In this document: positions 1 through 8,066 of the stretch, piece after piece | How the letters are laid out: every line of letters begins with the position of its first letter | Position numbering within the stretch: position 1 is the first letter of the stretch | From: Roseburia sp. | Lineage (GTDB): Bacteria; Bacillota_A; Clostridia; Lachnospirales; Lachnospiraceae | Assembly (NCBI GenBank): GCA_017547315.1 | Contig: JAFYQA010000119.1 | Span: 1 to 35,767, forward strand | Length of the DNA stretch: 35,767 nucleotides | Direction: 5' to 3' | The notes under the pieces: generated by a model | Told to the model about the DNA's origin: nothing | What the model saw: only the letters and a program-made list of their open reading frames with translations | Databases searched by the model: none | Position numbers and translations under genes: made by a program

Positions 1-55
1 AAAATCCCTTATAATATAGGCATAAGTATATTAGTTGAGAAGGGAGAATGAGGGG

Positions 56-247
56 ATGGAAGAGAATAGAATGACTAGAGAAGAAATGATTACAGAAATG
101 ATGGAAAAAGTGAATTTGTTGTTAGCTATAAAATATAGCGACGATAAAGATGCCGTTTGTGATAGAGAATTAGAGTTATTAAAGTTACAGTTAAGCGCAT
201 GTGGATTTAATGATATAAGTAGTTTGGAAGAAAAGTATAAAAAGTAA
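56..247 (+). CDS. small hypothetical protein (63 aa)
   Basis: A 63-residue, highly charged soluble protein rich in Glu, Met and Lys, with no signal peptide or membrane segment. The ATG at 56 is preferred because AGGGAG at 41-46 lies 9 bases upstream; an in-frame TTG at 35 would place the ribosome site inside the gene. I recognise no family. The C-terminal half (ELELLKLQLSACGFNDISSLEEKY) reads as amphipathic helices. It ends at an intrinsic terminator, so it is a separate transcription unit from the downstream ABC operon. Its upstream region is cut by the window edge. It is probably real because start, ribosome site and terminator agree, but its function is unknown. Confidence 0.55.
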   Translation: MEENRMTREEMITEMMEKVNLLLAIKYSDDKDAVCDRELELLKLQLSACGFNDISSLEEKYKK

Positions 248-264
248 ATAAGATATATGGAAAT

Positions 265-310
265 AAGGTGTAAAGTCTTTTGTTAAGGTATCAAGGACTT
301 TACACCTTTT
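265..310 (+). terminator. intrinsic terminator of the small gene
   Basis: The arms AAGGTGTAAAGTCTTT (265-280) and AAGGACTTTACACCTT (293-308) pair over 16 bp with one G-U, with a 12-base loop and a following T run. It separates the small gene from the ABC operon. Confidence 0.85.
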
Positions 311-328
311 TGTATTTTGTGGTAAAAT
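300..328 (+). promoter_or_regulatory. possible promoter of the peptide ABC operon
   Basis: TTACAC (300-305), a 17-base spacer and TAAAAT (323-328) make a weak sigma-A-like promoter. Its -35 lies in the right arm of the preceding terminator. TAGAAT at 341-346 is an alternative -10. Start site not certain. Confidence 0.35.
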
Positions 329-378
329 ACTTATCGACAATAGAATAGTGAGAGGTTTATTTGACGAAGAGGAGAACA

Positions 379-446
379 GGTTGAAATTCTTTCAACCCGG
401 AATTTGTGTTCACAAATTCCCTTTTATGAAATGCCGCAAGAGCGGC
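379..446 (+). other. structured leader: three tandem perfect hairpins
   Basis: Three consecutive perfect inverted repeats stand directly before the ribosome site of the lipoprotein gene. The first is GGTTGAAA/TTTCAACC (379-397, loop TTC), the second GGAATTTGTG/CACAAATTCC (399-420, loop TT), and the third GCCGC/GCGGC (433-446, loop AAGA). None is followed by a T run, so they are not terminators. No T-box or riboswitch signature was recognised. They may set mRNA stability or translation, or form a regulatory RNA. Confidence 0.6.
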
Positions 447-460
447 AGAGGAGAGATGAA

Positions 461-2026
461 ATGAAAAAACGTTTCTTAAGTTTTTTATTAGCGACTGTTC
501 TGATGATGACTGCACTGAGCGGATGCGCAGGCGGTACAGGAGAGTCTTCGGAGGATAATTCCTCGGTTGGAGAAGATACCACTCCAACAGGCGAGCCGAC
601 ATATGGCGGCTCGGTAGTAGTAGGTATACAGCAGGATATCGACAGTCTTGACCCACACAAAGCAACAGCGGCAGGAACAAAAGAGATACTGTTTAATATT
701 TTCGAAGGCTTGGTAAAGCCGGATGAAAATGGTAACTTGAAAAATGCAGTAGCAAGTGATTATACGATTTCAGAAGATGGTTTGACGTATACATTCACAT
801 TGCGCGATGGCGTGAAATTTCACAATGGCAATGAGGTAACAGCAGAGGACGTGAAGTACTCACTGGAACGTGTCTCAGGCCTTTTGAATGGAGAAGTGTT
901 GATTTCTACCATGAGTGCCATCACTAGCGTTACGATTTCTGATGATAAGACGGTCTTGGTAACAGTTGGTAGTCCTGACCCTGAACTGATTTATAGCTTT
1001 ACGGCAGCGATTATTCCTGCCGGAAGTGGAGAAGCAGAGGGAGCAGAGCCGGTTGGTACAGGACCTTTTTCTTTTGTTTCTTATGTGCCACAGGTTGGTA
1101 TTGTATTAGAGAAGCATACAGAGTATTGGCAGGCGGGTGTGCCTTATTTAGATGAGGTTACGTTCAAGATTATTGCGAATGTAGATACAGCGATGCTCGA
1201 TATCAAGGGTGGTTCAGTGGATATCGTTCCATATTTGACAGATTCGCAGGCGGCAGAACTTTCCGGTGAATTCCAGATTATATCAGCACCATCGAATGTG
1301 GTTCAGGCATTATTTTTAAATTGCACGGAGGGTGTATTAGCAGACGTAAAAGTGCGCCAGGCGATTAACTATGCACTTGATAAAGAGATGGTGAGTGCCT
1401 TTGTAGCAGGCGGAAATGGAACACTTATTAGCTCAGCAATGTTACCGACGTTACAGGATTACTATGTGGATTTGAAGGAGATGTATGGAAACACAGCCAA
1501 TGTTGAAAAAGCAAAACAGCTTTTAACAGAGGCAGGCTATCCAGACGGAATCGACTTAGAGATTACCGTACCATCCAACTATGACATCCATGTGGAAGCT
1601 ACTGAGGTTGTTGCGGAACAGTTAAAACAGGCTGGTATCAATGTAACGATTAATGCAGTAGAATGGGGCGTTTGGTTAGAAGAGACCTACAATGGCAGAA
1701 AGTATGAAGGAACTATCTGTGGTATCACAAGTGATATTACACCGGGTTATCTGTTGAACCGTTTTGTGACTGGTTCATCAAAGAACTTCATTAATTACAG
1801 CAATCCGGCTTATGATGCAGCTTATGAGAAAGTAGAGAATGCTCTGACTTTAGAAGAGAGAGCCGTATACTACAAAGAGTTACAGCAGATTCTTTGTGAA
1901 GACGCAGCAAGTGCATTCATTATGGTACCGCCACTTACAATTGCGATGAATCAGAAATTGGGTGGATATACTCATTATCCAATTTATGTACAGGACATGA
2001 GCACCATCTACTGGGTAGAGCAGTAA
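461..2026 (+). CDS. peptide/nickel-type ABC transporter substrate-binding lipoprotein
   Basis: This 521-residue SBP family 5 protein should capture oligopeptides or a related ligand outside the membrane and deliver it to the permeases encoded next. Residues 1-22 form a lipoprotein signal ending in the lipobox LSGC, with Cys22 as the predicted lipidated residue, followed by a Gly/Ser/Glu-rich linker. The mature part starts YGGSVVVGIQQDIDSLDP and continues with the family features LRDGVKFHNG and AEDVKYSLERV, which is typical of DppA/OppA. ATG 461 is chosen for the GAGGAGAG ribosome site at 448-455; the upstream in-frame extension would cover the leader hairpins. The gene heads a four-gene operon. 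Ligand identity (dipeptide, oligopeptide, nickel or glycan) cannot be read from the sequence. Confidence 0.92.
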   Translation: MKKRFLSFLLATVLMMTALSGCAGGTGESSEDNSSVGEDTTPTGEPTYGGSVVVGIQQDIDSLDPHKATAAGTKEILFNIFEGLVKPDENGNLKNAVASDYTISEDGLTYTFTLRDGVKFHNGNEVTAEDVKYSLERVSGLLNGEVLISTMSAITSVTISDDKTVLVTVGSPDPELIYSFTAAIIPAGSGEAEGAEPVGTGPFSFVSYVPQVGIVLEKHTEYWQAGVPYLDEVTFKIIANVDTAMLDIKGGSVDIVPYLTDSQAAELSGEFQIISAPSNVVQALFLNCTEGVLADVKVRQAINYALDKEMVSAFVAGGNGTLISSAMLPTLQDYYVDLKEMYGNTANVEKAKQLLTEAGYPDGIDLEITVPSNYDIHVEATEVVAEQLKQAGINVTINAVEWGVWLEETYNGRKYEGTICGITSDITPGYLLNRFVTGSSKNFINYSNPAYDAAYEKVENALTLEERAVYYKELQQILCEDAASAFIMVPPLTIAMNQKLGGYTHYPIYVQDMSTIYWVEQ

Positions 2027-2131
2027 AGTGACTCGGGTGTGAGCAAATTCTCATGAATGAAGTTGATTTATAGGGATTTGCAAATTATATTTGAGAATAA
2101 AAGGAACAGATTAGAAAGGAGGAGAACAGCG

Positions 2132-3091
2132 ATGAAATATATTGTGAAAAAGTTAATTACTCTCATTATGACATTGTTTGTTGTTTCAGCCGCTGTTTTC
2201 CTTACCTTTCAGGTGATACCGGGAGACGTGGTAACGTCGATTCTTGGAACGGAAGCTACGCCGGAACGTGAAGCGGCATTAAGAGAAGAATTGGGATTAA
2301 ATGACCCACCGATTGAACGTTATGCAAATTGGATAACGGGAGTTTTGCGAGGAGACCTTGGTGAAAGTTATCGTTATTCAAAAAATATGAATGAGATGAT
2401 GCCAGTGGCAGAGTTGATAGGGGATAAGTTACCTGTGACGCTTTGGCTGGCAGCTTATGCTTTAATTTTGACGATTGTAATATCCATTCCGTTAGGGGTG
2501 GTGTGGGCACGAAGCAAAAATGTTTATTTGGATGCACTTTTGAATGTATTAAGCCAGAGTGCGATGGCGGTGCCTGCGTTTTTCTTAGGGATACTTGTAA
2601 CATATTTATTTGGAATTTTACTAAAATGTTTCACACCGGGCGGATATGTGCCTTATAGTGTGAATTTTGCAGGATTTATGTCATACCTTCTTTTTCCTGC
2701 AATTTCTATTGCGGTTCCGAAAGTGGCTATGACAGCCCGCTTTTTGCGTAATTCTATGCTGACAGAGATGCATTCGGATTATGTCAGAACAGCCCGCAGT
2801 AAAGGATGCAGTGATAAAAGGGTGATGTATGTACATGTGCTTCGCAATGCGATGATGCCGGTTATTACGTTCCTCGGTATGATTATTGCAGAAACGATAG
2901 CAGGTAGTATTGTAGTAGAGCAGGTGTTTGGTCTGCCGGGAGTAGGCCGTTTGTTAATTAGTTCGATATCAAGTCGGGATTTCCCAGTGGTGGCGATTCT
3001 GGTTTTATATATAACATCAGTAGTGATTATTGTGTATTGTTTGATAGATATTATTTATCGTTTGATTGATCCACGAATTAGTAGTAAGTGA
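2132..3091 (+). CDS. ABC transporter permease, DppB/OppB type
   Basis: A 319-residue inner-membrane permease of the binding-protein-dependent type. It starts with one transmembrane helix (KKLITLIMTLFVVSAAVFL) followed by the DppB-type signature region GDVVTSILGTEATPEREAALREELG-like segment and about five more helices. The EAA loop is visible as YVRTARSKGCSDKRVMYVHVLRNA, which docks on the ATPase. ATG 2132 is preferred because GAAAGGAGGAGAA lies just upstream; the longer reading adds a basic non-membrane tail. It follows the lipoprotein by about 100 bases and pairs with the DppC-type permease that begins 37 bases later. Family assignment is firm; the substrate is unknown. Confidence 0.92.
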   Translation: MKYIVKKLITLIMTLFVVSAAVFLTFQVIPGDVVTSILGTEATPEREAALREELGLNDPPIERYANWITGVLRGDLGESYRYSKNMNEMMPVAELIGDKLPVTLWLAAYALILTIVISIPLGVVWARSKNVYLDALLNVLSQSAMAVPAFFLGILVTYLFGILLKCFTPGGYVPYSVNFAGFMSYLLFPAISIAVPKVAMTARFLRNSMLTEMHSDYVRTARSKGCSDKRVMYVHVLRNAMMPVITFLGMIIAETIAGSIVVEQVFGLPGVGRLLISSISSRDFPVVAILVLYITSVVIIVYCLIDIIYRLIDPRISSK

Positions 3092-3128
3092 TATAAGTGG
3101 GCATAATGGGAAGGAAATAGTTCCTAAT

Positions 3129-3950
3129 ATGAATAGTAAAAATACGGCAAAAAGAAAAAAATGGAATAATTATCTGGTCATAGGAATTTTGATGACAGGA
3201 ATTACGTTGGCGATAGCGGTCGTTGGTGCGTTCTGGACACCATATGAGGCTACCGCCATGTCTGCGTCTGAGAAGTTTGTTGGTCCGTCGCTGCGACACT
3301 TGTTTGGCACAGATAATTTCGGCAGAGATATTTTTTCACGTGTTATGGAAGGTGTGGGTACGACAGTAGTGATTAGTGTACTGGTGGTGGCTGCGTCTAG
3401 CATGGTCGGAATTTTGGTGGGATCTTTAACCGGTTATTTTGGCGGCATAGTGGATGAAGTGATCATGCGTATCACGGATGCGGTGAATGGATTCCCAAGT
3501 ATTTTGCTGGCACTTGTGGTGATTAGTGTACTTGGAACCGGTATCGATAAACTGATTCTGGCGTTGGCGATTGTATTTTGTCCGAGTTTTATCCGAATTG
3601 TGCGAAGTGAATTTATTAAGTATCGTGACGCAGATTTCGTGGTGCGGGCGAGACTTATGGGAGTTGGAAAGCTGCGAATTTTATTTGTGCACATTCTGCC
3701 AAATATTTTTTCGACATTTCTGGTGTCGCTTATGATTGGATTTAACAATGCGATTCTGGCAGAATCAGGAATGAGTTTTCTTGGCATTGGGGTACAGCCG
3801 CCGGAGGCGAGCCTTGGAAAAATGCTTTCGGATGCGCAGGGATATTTGACGAGCGCTCCATGGTATGCATTGGCACCGGGACTTAGTATTGTGTGGATTG
3901 TTTTGGGATTTTCTTTACTTAGTGAAGGGATTCGCAGACAGAGTGAGTAG
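3129..3950 (+). CDS. ABC transporter permease, DppC/OppC type
   Basis: A 273-residue permease, the partner of the preceding DppB-type protein. After a short basic N-terminus comes one helix (YLVIGILMTGITLAIAVVGAFW), then the conserved DppC region HLFGTDNFGRDIFSRVMEG and about five helices. The EAA coupling loop is VVRARLMGVGKLRILFVHILPN. The C-terminal segment with GVQPPEASLGKMLSDAQ is also typical of the family. ATG 3129 is chosen from GGAAGGA at 3110-3116 and the usual length; the ORF is open further upstream and overlaps the preceding stop. Sits 60 bases before the ATPase gene, in one operon. Confidence 0.92.
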   Translation: MNSKNTAKRKKWNNYLVIGILMTGITLAIAVVGAFWTPYEATAMSASEKFVGPSLRHLFGTDNFGRDIFSRVMEGVGTTVVISVLVVAASSMVGILVGSLTGYFGGIVDEVIMRITDAVNGFPSILLALVVISVLGTGIDKLILALAIVFCPSFIRIVRSEFIKYRDADFVVRARLMGVGKLRILFVHILPNIFSTFLVSLMIGFNNAILAESGMSFLGIGVQPPEASLGKMLSDAQGYLTSAPWYALAPGLSIVWIVLGFSLLSEGIRRQSE

Positions 3951-4010
3951 GAACTTAGCCATAAATTAAAAGTAGCATATAAGGTAGTGTGAAGATAGAG
4001 GAATCGGAGC

Positions 4011-5561
4011 ATGATTAAAATAGAAAATCTATCCGTGGCATTTGAGGGCACGGAGGTTGTAAAAAATGTAACAATTGAAATTGGTGAAGGCGAAATCGTA
4101 GGCGTAGTAGGTGAGTCCGGTTCTGGTAAGTCGGTTACAGCACTTACGCTTATGGGATTAGTGGCAGAGGATGCTGTGATTACCGGTGGGCGTATTTTGT
4201 TTGGAGATGTGGTGTTAGCAGAGGCCGGAAAGCCAAAGGATAAAGCACTATACCGCAAGTATCAGGGCGATGATATGACTATGATTTTTCAGGAGCCGAT
4301 GACTTCTTTGAATCCGACACAGCGGGTTGGTATGCAGGTGGAAGAAGTGTTGAAGCTTCATACCACATTGTCTAAGGAAGAACGCAAAACAAAGGTGTTG
4401 GAAGCATTTTTGTCAGTAGGATTAAAAGATGCGGAAAAAGTATACAGCAGTTATCCGCATCAGTTGTCAGGTGGTATGCGACAGCGAGTGATGATTGCCA
4501 TGGCGATTATTCTAAGGCCAAAGCTCTTAGTAGCGGACGAACCGACGACTGCCTTAGATGTGACAGTGCAGAATCAGATTATTGCATTGCTAAAGGAAAT
4601 TAATGAAAAACAGAAAAATGCCATGCTTTTTATTACCCATGACCTCAACCTGGCAAAGCGTTTATGTGACCGTATCGTGGTAATGAAAGATGGTTGTATT
4701 GTAGAGCAGGGAACTGCGGAACAGATTTTTAAAGAGCCGAGGGAGGCTTATACAAAACGTTTAATTGAAGCGGTTCCGTCCCGTATGCAGAAAAAAGTAC
4801 AGCGTAACTGTACGGAAGAGATTTTGCGTGTGGAACATTTGGATGTATTTTATCCGAGCGGTGCCAATAGCCTTTTTGTGAAGAAAGAGAAGAATCACGT
4901 AGTGAAGGATGTTAGCTTTTCACTTCGTAAAGGAGAGGTGCTTGGATTGGTTGGAGAGAGTGGCTGTGGAAAAACGACACTTTCAAAGGCGGTACTGGGG
5001 ATAAATCGTGACACAAAAGGTAGTATTTGGCATAACACGATAAGACCGCAGATGATTTTTCAGGACCCATATAGCAGCTTGAATCCGACGAAAACGGTGG
5101 GCTGGCTTTTAGAAGAACCATTGCGTGCAGCAGGAAAACTGGATAAAAGTCTTGCGATGAGCGAGAATGATTATCGTGAGGCGGCACTGGAAATGCTGCA
5201 AAAAATCGGATTGAGTGAAAAGTATTATGATAGAAAACCATCTCAGTTAAGTGGTGGACAGCGTCAGCGTGTCAGTATCGGGCAGGCATTGATTACAAAA
5301 CCGGGATTTATCGTGGCTGACGAACCAGTGTCGGCACTCGATGTGACGATACAGGCACAGATTATGGAATTGATGCAGCGGTTTCAGGAGGAGATGCAGT
5401 TGTCGTACCTGTTTATTTCACATGATATCAACGTGGTTTATCGCATGTGCGACAGAGTGATGGTGATGAAAGATGGACACATTGTAGAAGTTGGTAATAC
5501 AGAGGATGTGTTCAATCGGCCGAAGGATGCATACACCAAGACATTACTGGCGAATTCCTAG
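4011..5561 (+). CDS. double ABC ATPase for peptide uptake (DppD-DppF fusion type)
   Basis: One 516-residue cytosolic protein carries both nucleotide-binding domains, which in Dpp/Opp systems are usually two proteins. Domain 1 has Walker A GESGSGKS (34-41), signature LSGGM (152-156) and Walker B LLVADE (172-177). Domain 2 has Walker A GESGCGKT (315-322), signature LSGGQ (413-417) and Walker B FIVADE (433-438). Both have a switch His (FITHD, FISHD), so both sites look catalytically intact. No Cys-rich oligopeptide C-terminal cluster is present. The N-terminal half is DppD-like, the C-terminal half DppF-like. It closes the four-gene importer operon. Such fusions are known (YejF, GsiA), so this is a variant rather than an error; no frameshift is seen. 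Confidence 0.92.
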   Translation: MIKIENLSVAFEGTEVVKNVTIEIGEGEIVGVVGESGSGKSVTALTLMGLVAEDAVITGGRILFGDVVLAEAGKPKDKALYRKYQGDDMTMIFQEPMTSLNPTQRVGMQVEEVLKLHTTLSKEERKTKVLEAFLSVGLKDAEKVYSSYPHQLSGGMRQRVMIAMAIILRPKLLVADEPTTALDVTVQNQIIALLKEINEKQKNAMLFITHDLNLAKRLCDRIVVMKDGCIVEQGTAEQIFKEPREAYTKRLIEAVPSRMQKKVQRNCTEEILRVEHLDVFYPSGANSLFVKKEKNHVVKDVSFSLRKGEVLGLVGESGCGKTTLSKAVLGINRDTKGSIWHNTIRPQMIFQDPYSSLNPTKTVGWLLEEPLRAAGKLDKSLAMSENDYREAALEMLQKIGLSEKYYDRKPSQLSGGQRQRVSIGQALITKPGFIVADEPVSALDVTIQAQIMELMQRFQEEMQLSYLFISHDINVVYRMCDRVMVMKDGHIVEVGNTEDVFNRPKDAYTKTLLANS

Positions 5562-5628
5562 AGATTTTCATAAGTTAGAAAAAGGATTAGACGAGTTCAA
5601 ATAGACTGCTTTGAGAGGACGGTATGGT

Positions 5629-6306
5629 ATGAGTGAATTAAAAACAATTGCACATATCCGCACGGATTTTCCAGAAAAATTCGGTGTGCCGAGACAGAGC
5701 GGATTGGTGAAAGAATTGATTGGCAGGATTATTTTTGAGCCAGAATATCGGAATCCGGATGCTCTTCGGGGAATCGAAGGCTATGATTATCTTTGGCTTT
5801 TGTGGAAGTTTGAGGGAGTAGAAAGAGAGAGATGGTCGCCAACTGTACGTCCGCCAAGATTAGGCGGAGAAAAACATGTAGGTGTATTTGCGACCCGTTC
5901 GCCGTTTCGACCGAATCCAATCGGACTATCCTCAGTGAAATTAGAAGGAATCGAGCAGACTGCAGAAGGAATGGTGCTGGTAGTATCTGGGATTGATTTG
6001 CGAGATAATACGCCGATTTATGATATTAAACCATATTTGCCTTATGTTGATAGTCACCCGGATGCCAGAGGTGGATTTGCAGAGGAGAAGGCAGATTATG
6101 CTTTAGAAGTCGTATTTCCAGAAGAATTATTAGAAAAGATTCCTTTGTCGAAGCGACAGGCGATTATTGAAGTATTAAAACAAGATCCAAGGCCTGCATA
6201 TCACGAAGATGCGAAACGTCAGTATGGCGTAGCGTTTGCCGGTTTTAATGTGCGGTTTGTTGTATCTGATGGCGTGCTGACGGTGTTAGATGTGGAAACT
6301 TGTTGA
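5629..6306 (+). CDS. trmO: tRNA(Thr) m6t6A37 methyltransferase TrmO-like (UPF0066/TsaA)
   Basis: This 225-residue protein matches the TrmO family, which in E. coli methylates N6-threonylcarbamoyladenosine at position 37 of certain threonine tRNAs using SAM. The beta-barrel core begins with KTIAHIRTDFPEKFGVPRQ, and the diagnostic motif RSPFRPNPIGLS and the later DIKPYLPYVDS segment are intact. A C-terminal extension (about residues 155-225, including DPRPAYHED) is the usual substrate-interacting tail. ATG 5629 follows GAGAGGA at 5613-5619; the track-length TTG start is upstream of that site. It lies 67 bases after the importer operon and may be read with it. Family call is strong; exact tRNA target is by homology. 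Confidence 0.88.
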   Translation: MSELKTIAHIRTDFPEKFGVPRQSGLVKELIGRIIFEPEYRNPDALRGIEGYDYLWLLWKFEGVERERWSPTVRPPRLGGEKHVGVFATRSPFRPNPIGLSSVKLEGIEQTAEGMVLVVSGIDLRDNTPIYDIKPYLPYVDSHPDARGGFAEEKADYALEVVFPEELLEKIPLSKRQAIIEVLKQDPRPAYHEDAKRQYGVAFAGFNVRFVVSDGVLTVLDVETC

Positions 6307-6387
6307 TGGAGAAAGAGCCAGTTTGATGTCGAAAGAATGTGTTTTAGTATGTTCAGGTAAACATTAGCGGTGATAGGAGTAGAGAAA

Positions 6388-7242
6388 ATGACAGAATTAG
6401 AACTGTATTATAATAAATTTAACGAAGAAAAACGCCTAAATTCCAGACATGGTCAGGTGGAATTCCGTGTGTCTATGAAGTATATTCATGAGATGTTAGA
6501 GGGATTGTCACAGGGAGAGGCTTATGAGGGTAATTTGGAAGCTGCTATGCCGGAGTCTGCCTCTGATTCTAAGCATATCCGTGCCAAAGAGGATATAAAG
6601 ATATTAGATATCGGGGCCGGAACTGGCAGATATTCCGTGCCTTTAGCGGAAGAAGGCTATGATGTAACTGCGGTTGAATTGGTGAAACACAATCTGGGGA
6701 TTTTAAAGGCAAAAGGCAGTAGTGTCAAAGCTTATCAGGGGAATGCACTGAAATTAAAACGTTTTGCAAATGAGAGTTTTGATTTGACACTTCTTTTTGG
6801 ACCGATGTATCATCTGTTTTCTTATGAAGATAAAATACAGGCACTAAAAGAAGCAAAGCGTGTAACCAAACCAGGCGGTATCATCATGGTGGCATACTGT
6901 ATGAATGAGTATGGTGTGCTGACTTATGCGTTTAAAGAGCGGCATATATTAGAATGTATGGAAGAAAAACGTCTGACAGAGGATTTTAAGACACTTTCCG
7001 GTGTTGAAAATCTGTATGATTATATGCGAGTGGAGGAGATTGATAAGCTGGTAGCGGATGTAGAATTAGACCGTATCAAGATTTTGTCTCCAGATGGACC
7101 GGCAAATTATATGCGTCCATTTTTGAACCAGTTGTCGGAGGAAGAGTTTGAACATTTTGTAAGCTATCAGATGGCTACCTGCGAACGTATGGATTTAATC
7201 GGGGCAGGTGCACATACACTTGACATCCTTCGCAAGCGATAA
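6388..7242 (+). CDS. class I SAM-dependent methyltransferase
   Basis: A 284-residue soluble methyltransferase. Motif I is LDIGAGTGRY (about 73-82), the acidic end of strand 2 is VTAVELV (about 93-99), and motif IV-like FDLTLLFGPMYHLF and post-motif RVTKPGGIIMVAY follow, so the Rossmann-type SAM fold is complete. Between residues 41 and 70 there is a polar insertion before motif I (SQGEAYEGNLEAAMPESASD) that looks disordered and is not typical. ATG 6388 follows AGGAGT at 6375-6380; an in-frame GTG at 6370 is less likely. It lies 81 bases after trmO and converges on the XRE regulator. Substrate is unknown. Confidence 0.85.
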   Translation: MTELELYYNKFNEEKRLNSRHGQVEFRVSMKYIHEMLEGLSQGEAYEGNLEAAMPESASDSKHIRAKEDIKILDIGAGTGRYSVPLAEEGYDVTAVELVKHNLGILKAKGSSVKAYQGNALKLKRFANESFDLTLLFGPMYHLFSYEDKIQALKEAKRVTKPGGIIMVAYCMNEYGVLTYAFKERHILECMEEKRLTEDFKTLSGVENLYDYMRVEEIDKLVADVELDRIKILSPDGPANYMRPFLNQLSEEEFEHFVSYQMATCERMDLIGAGAHTLDILRKR

Positions 7243-7257
7243 GAGATGGCAGATTGA

Positions 7258-7300
7258 TAACTTCTGGCGATTTGGAGTAGCGTTGAAATGCCAGAAGTTA
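7258..7300. repeat. inverted repeat between convergent genes
   Basis: TAACTTCTGGC (7258-7268) and GCCAGAAGTTA (7290-7300) pair perfectly over 11 bp with a 21-base loop. It sits between two converging genes, where a bidirectional terminator is expected, but neither side has a clear T run. Confidence 0.5.
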
Positions 7301-7307
7301 CAAGTAT

Positions 7308-7646
7308 TTAGTCGCGGTTACTGCGGTGCTGTAAAAGAATATTTACGGCACTTTGCAGTTCAGGATGTGCTCGGTAGGATTTGACAAGGGCACGTTCCTG
7401 AGAACTTAATTGGAAATCTACTGTTTGGGCGTAGCCGAATACAGAGAGAATATTTTCGATATTATACAATTCACATAAAGTTAATAGAATATCTGCGTTA
7501 GGCTGTGACTGTCCACTTTCCCAACCATAAATCGTCTTTGGTGCAGCCTTAATCTCTCGTTCCTTAAGGAGCATAGAAACATCCTCAACAGAATAATTAT
7601 TCTTTTTACGATATTCTTTCAGTACCTTTGCGATGTTCTTCTTCAT
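7308..7646 (-). CDS. XRE-family helix-turn-helix regulator
   Basis: A 112-residue predicted DNA-binding protein. The N-terminal HTH (about residues 4-62) reads IAKVLKEYRKKNNYSVEDVSMLL, then TIYGWESGQSQPNADILLTLCELY, the classic HTH_3 layout. The rest (about 63-112) is a short helical tail with no recognised effector domain. The start at 7646 has AAGGA eight bases upstream on the minus strand; a longer reading to 7715 would cover the promoter. Transcribed divergently from the small HTH-like gene at 7808 and convergent with the methyltransferase. Targets are unknown; autoregulation or control of the divergent gene is the simplest guess. Confidence 0.85.
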   Translation of the reverse strand: MKKNIAKVLKEYRKKNNYSVEDVSMLLKEREIKAAPKTIYGWESGQSQPNADILLTLCELYNIENILSVFGYAQTVDFQLSSQERALVKSYRAHPELQSAVNILLQHRSNRD

Positions 7647-7682
7647 GTCTAAAATCCTTAATTTACCATTATTTGTAAACGT

Positions 7683-7712
7683 ATCATAGCTTGCAGCTTG
7701 GGAAAATGTCAA
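7683..7712 (-). promoter_or_regulatory. sigma-A-type promoter of the XRE gene
   Basis: On the minus strand TTGACA (plus 7707-7712), an 18-base spacer and TATGAT (plus 7683-7688) form a near-consensus promoter 37 bases before the XRE start. Confidence 0.7.
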
Positions 7713-7807
7713 CAAATTCTGGAATACTAAGAAAATAGCTATTGTAATTCTGAGTAGACGAGAATAGAATGATAGTGAATTCTTTTATTTACCGAATGGA
7801 GAAAAGT

Positions 7808-8020
7808 ATGGAAAAATCAGCGGTTACAGAGTTTTTCTTAGAATATTTTGAGAAACACAGAATTAATATAGGTGAAATTTCTGAGAAATTAGGAATAGAA
7901 AAAGAACGATTTTCTGAGAATTACAGAAAATCGCTTTCGGCAGATGAATTTTTGAGATTGTGTGCATGGTTGAACATAAAACCGGAAGAGGTAAGAGATG
8001 CTATAAAAAGAAAGCAGTGA
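7808..8020 (+). CDS. small HTH-like protein (70 aa)
   Basis: A small charged protein: EFFLEYFEKHRINIGEISEKLGIEKERFSENYRKSLSADEFLRLCAWLNIKPEEVRDAI resembles a minimal Cro/XRE-type helical DNA-binding domain, with the GISEKLGI-like turn and a final helix pair. I chose ATG 7808 because GGAG at 7798-7801 is six bases upstream; ATG 7796 or 7769 (83 aa) are also possible. It is divergent from the XRE gene and its stop codon overlaps the sigma-G-like promoter of spoVAD. No operon partner is obvious. The DNA-binding role is inferred from pattern only. Confidence 0.6.
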   Translation: MEKSAVTEFFLEYFEKHRINIGEISEKLGIEKERFSENYRKSLSADEFLRLCAWLNIKPEEVRDAIKRKQ

Positions 8021-8048
8021 ATAATTTCTAGTGTCGGCAAACATACTA
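8019..8048 (+). promoter_or_regulatory. sigma-G-type forespore promoter for spoVAD
   Basis: GAATA (8019-8023), an 18-base spacer and CATACTA (8042-8048) fit the sigma-G consensus GNATR-N17/18-CAWWNTA at every defined position. It lies 18 bases before the spoVAD start. spoVA operons are known to be transcribed in the forespore by sigma-G, which supports the reading. Confidence 0.7.
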
Positions 8049-8066
8049 AAAAGAAAAAGGTGGTGA

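Noticed and set aside
329..460. T-box or other known riboswitch before the peptide importer
   Set aside because: No T-box sequence, antiterminator or terminator T run; the hairpins are simple and perfect.
3434..4258. Long 274-codon minus-strand open frame
   Set aside because: It is antisense to the DppC-type permease and the ATPase, which have clear motifs; its protein is Ser/Thr/Pro-rich shadow sequence without a ribosome site.
7258..7300. Inverted repeat as a firm bidirectional terminator
   Set aside because: Stem is good but there is no T run on either strand; listed only as an inverted repeat.
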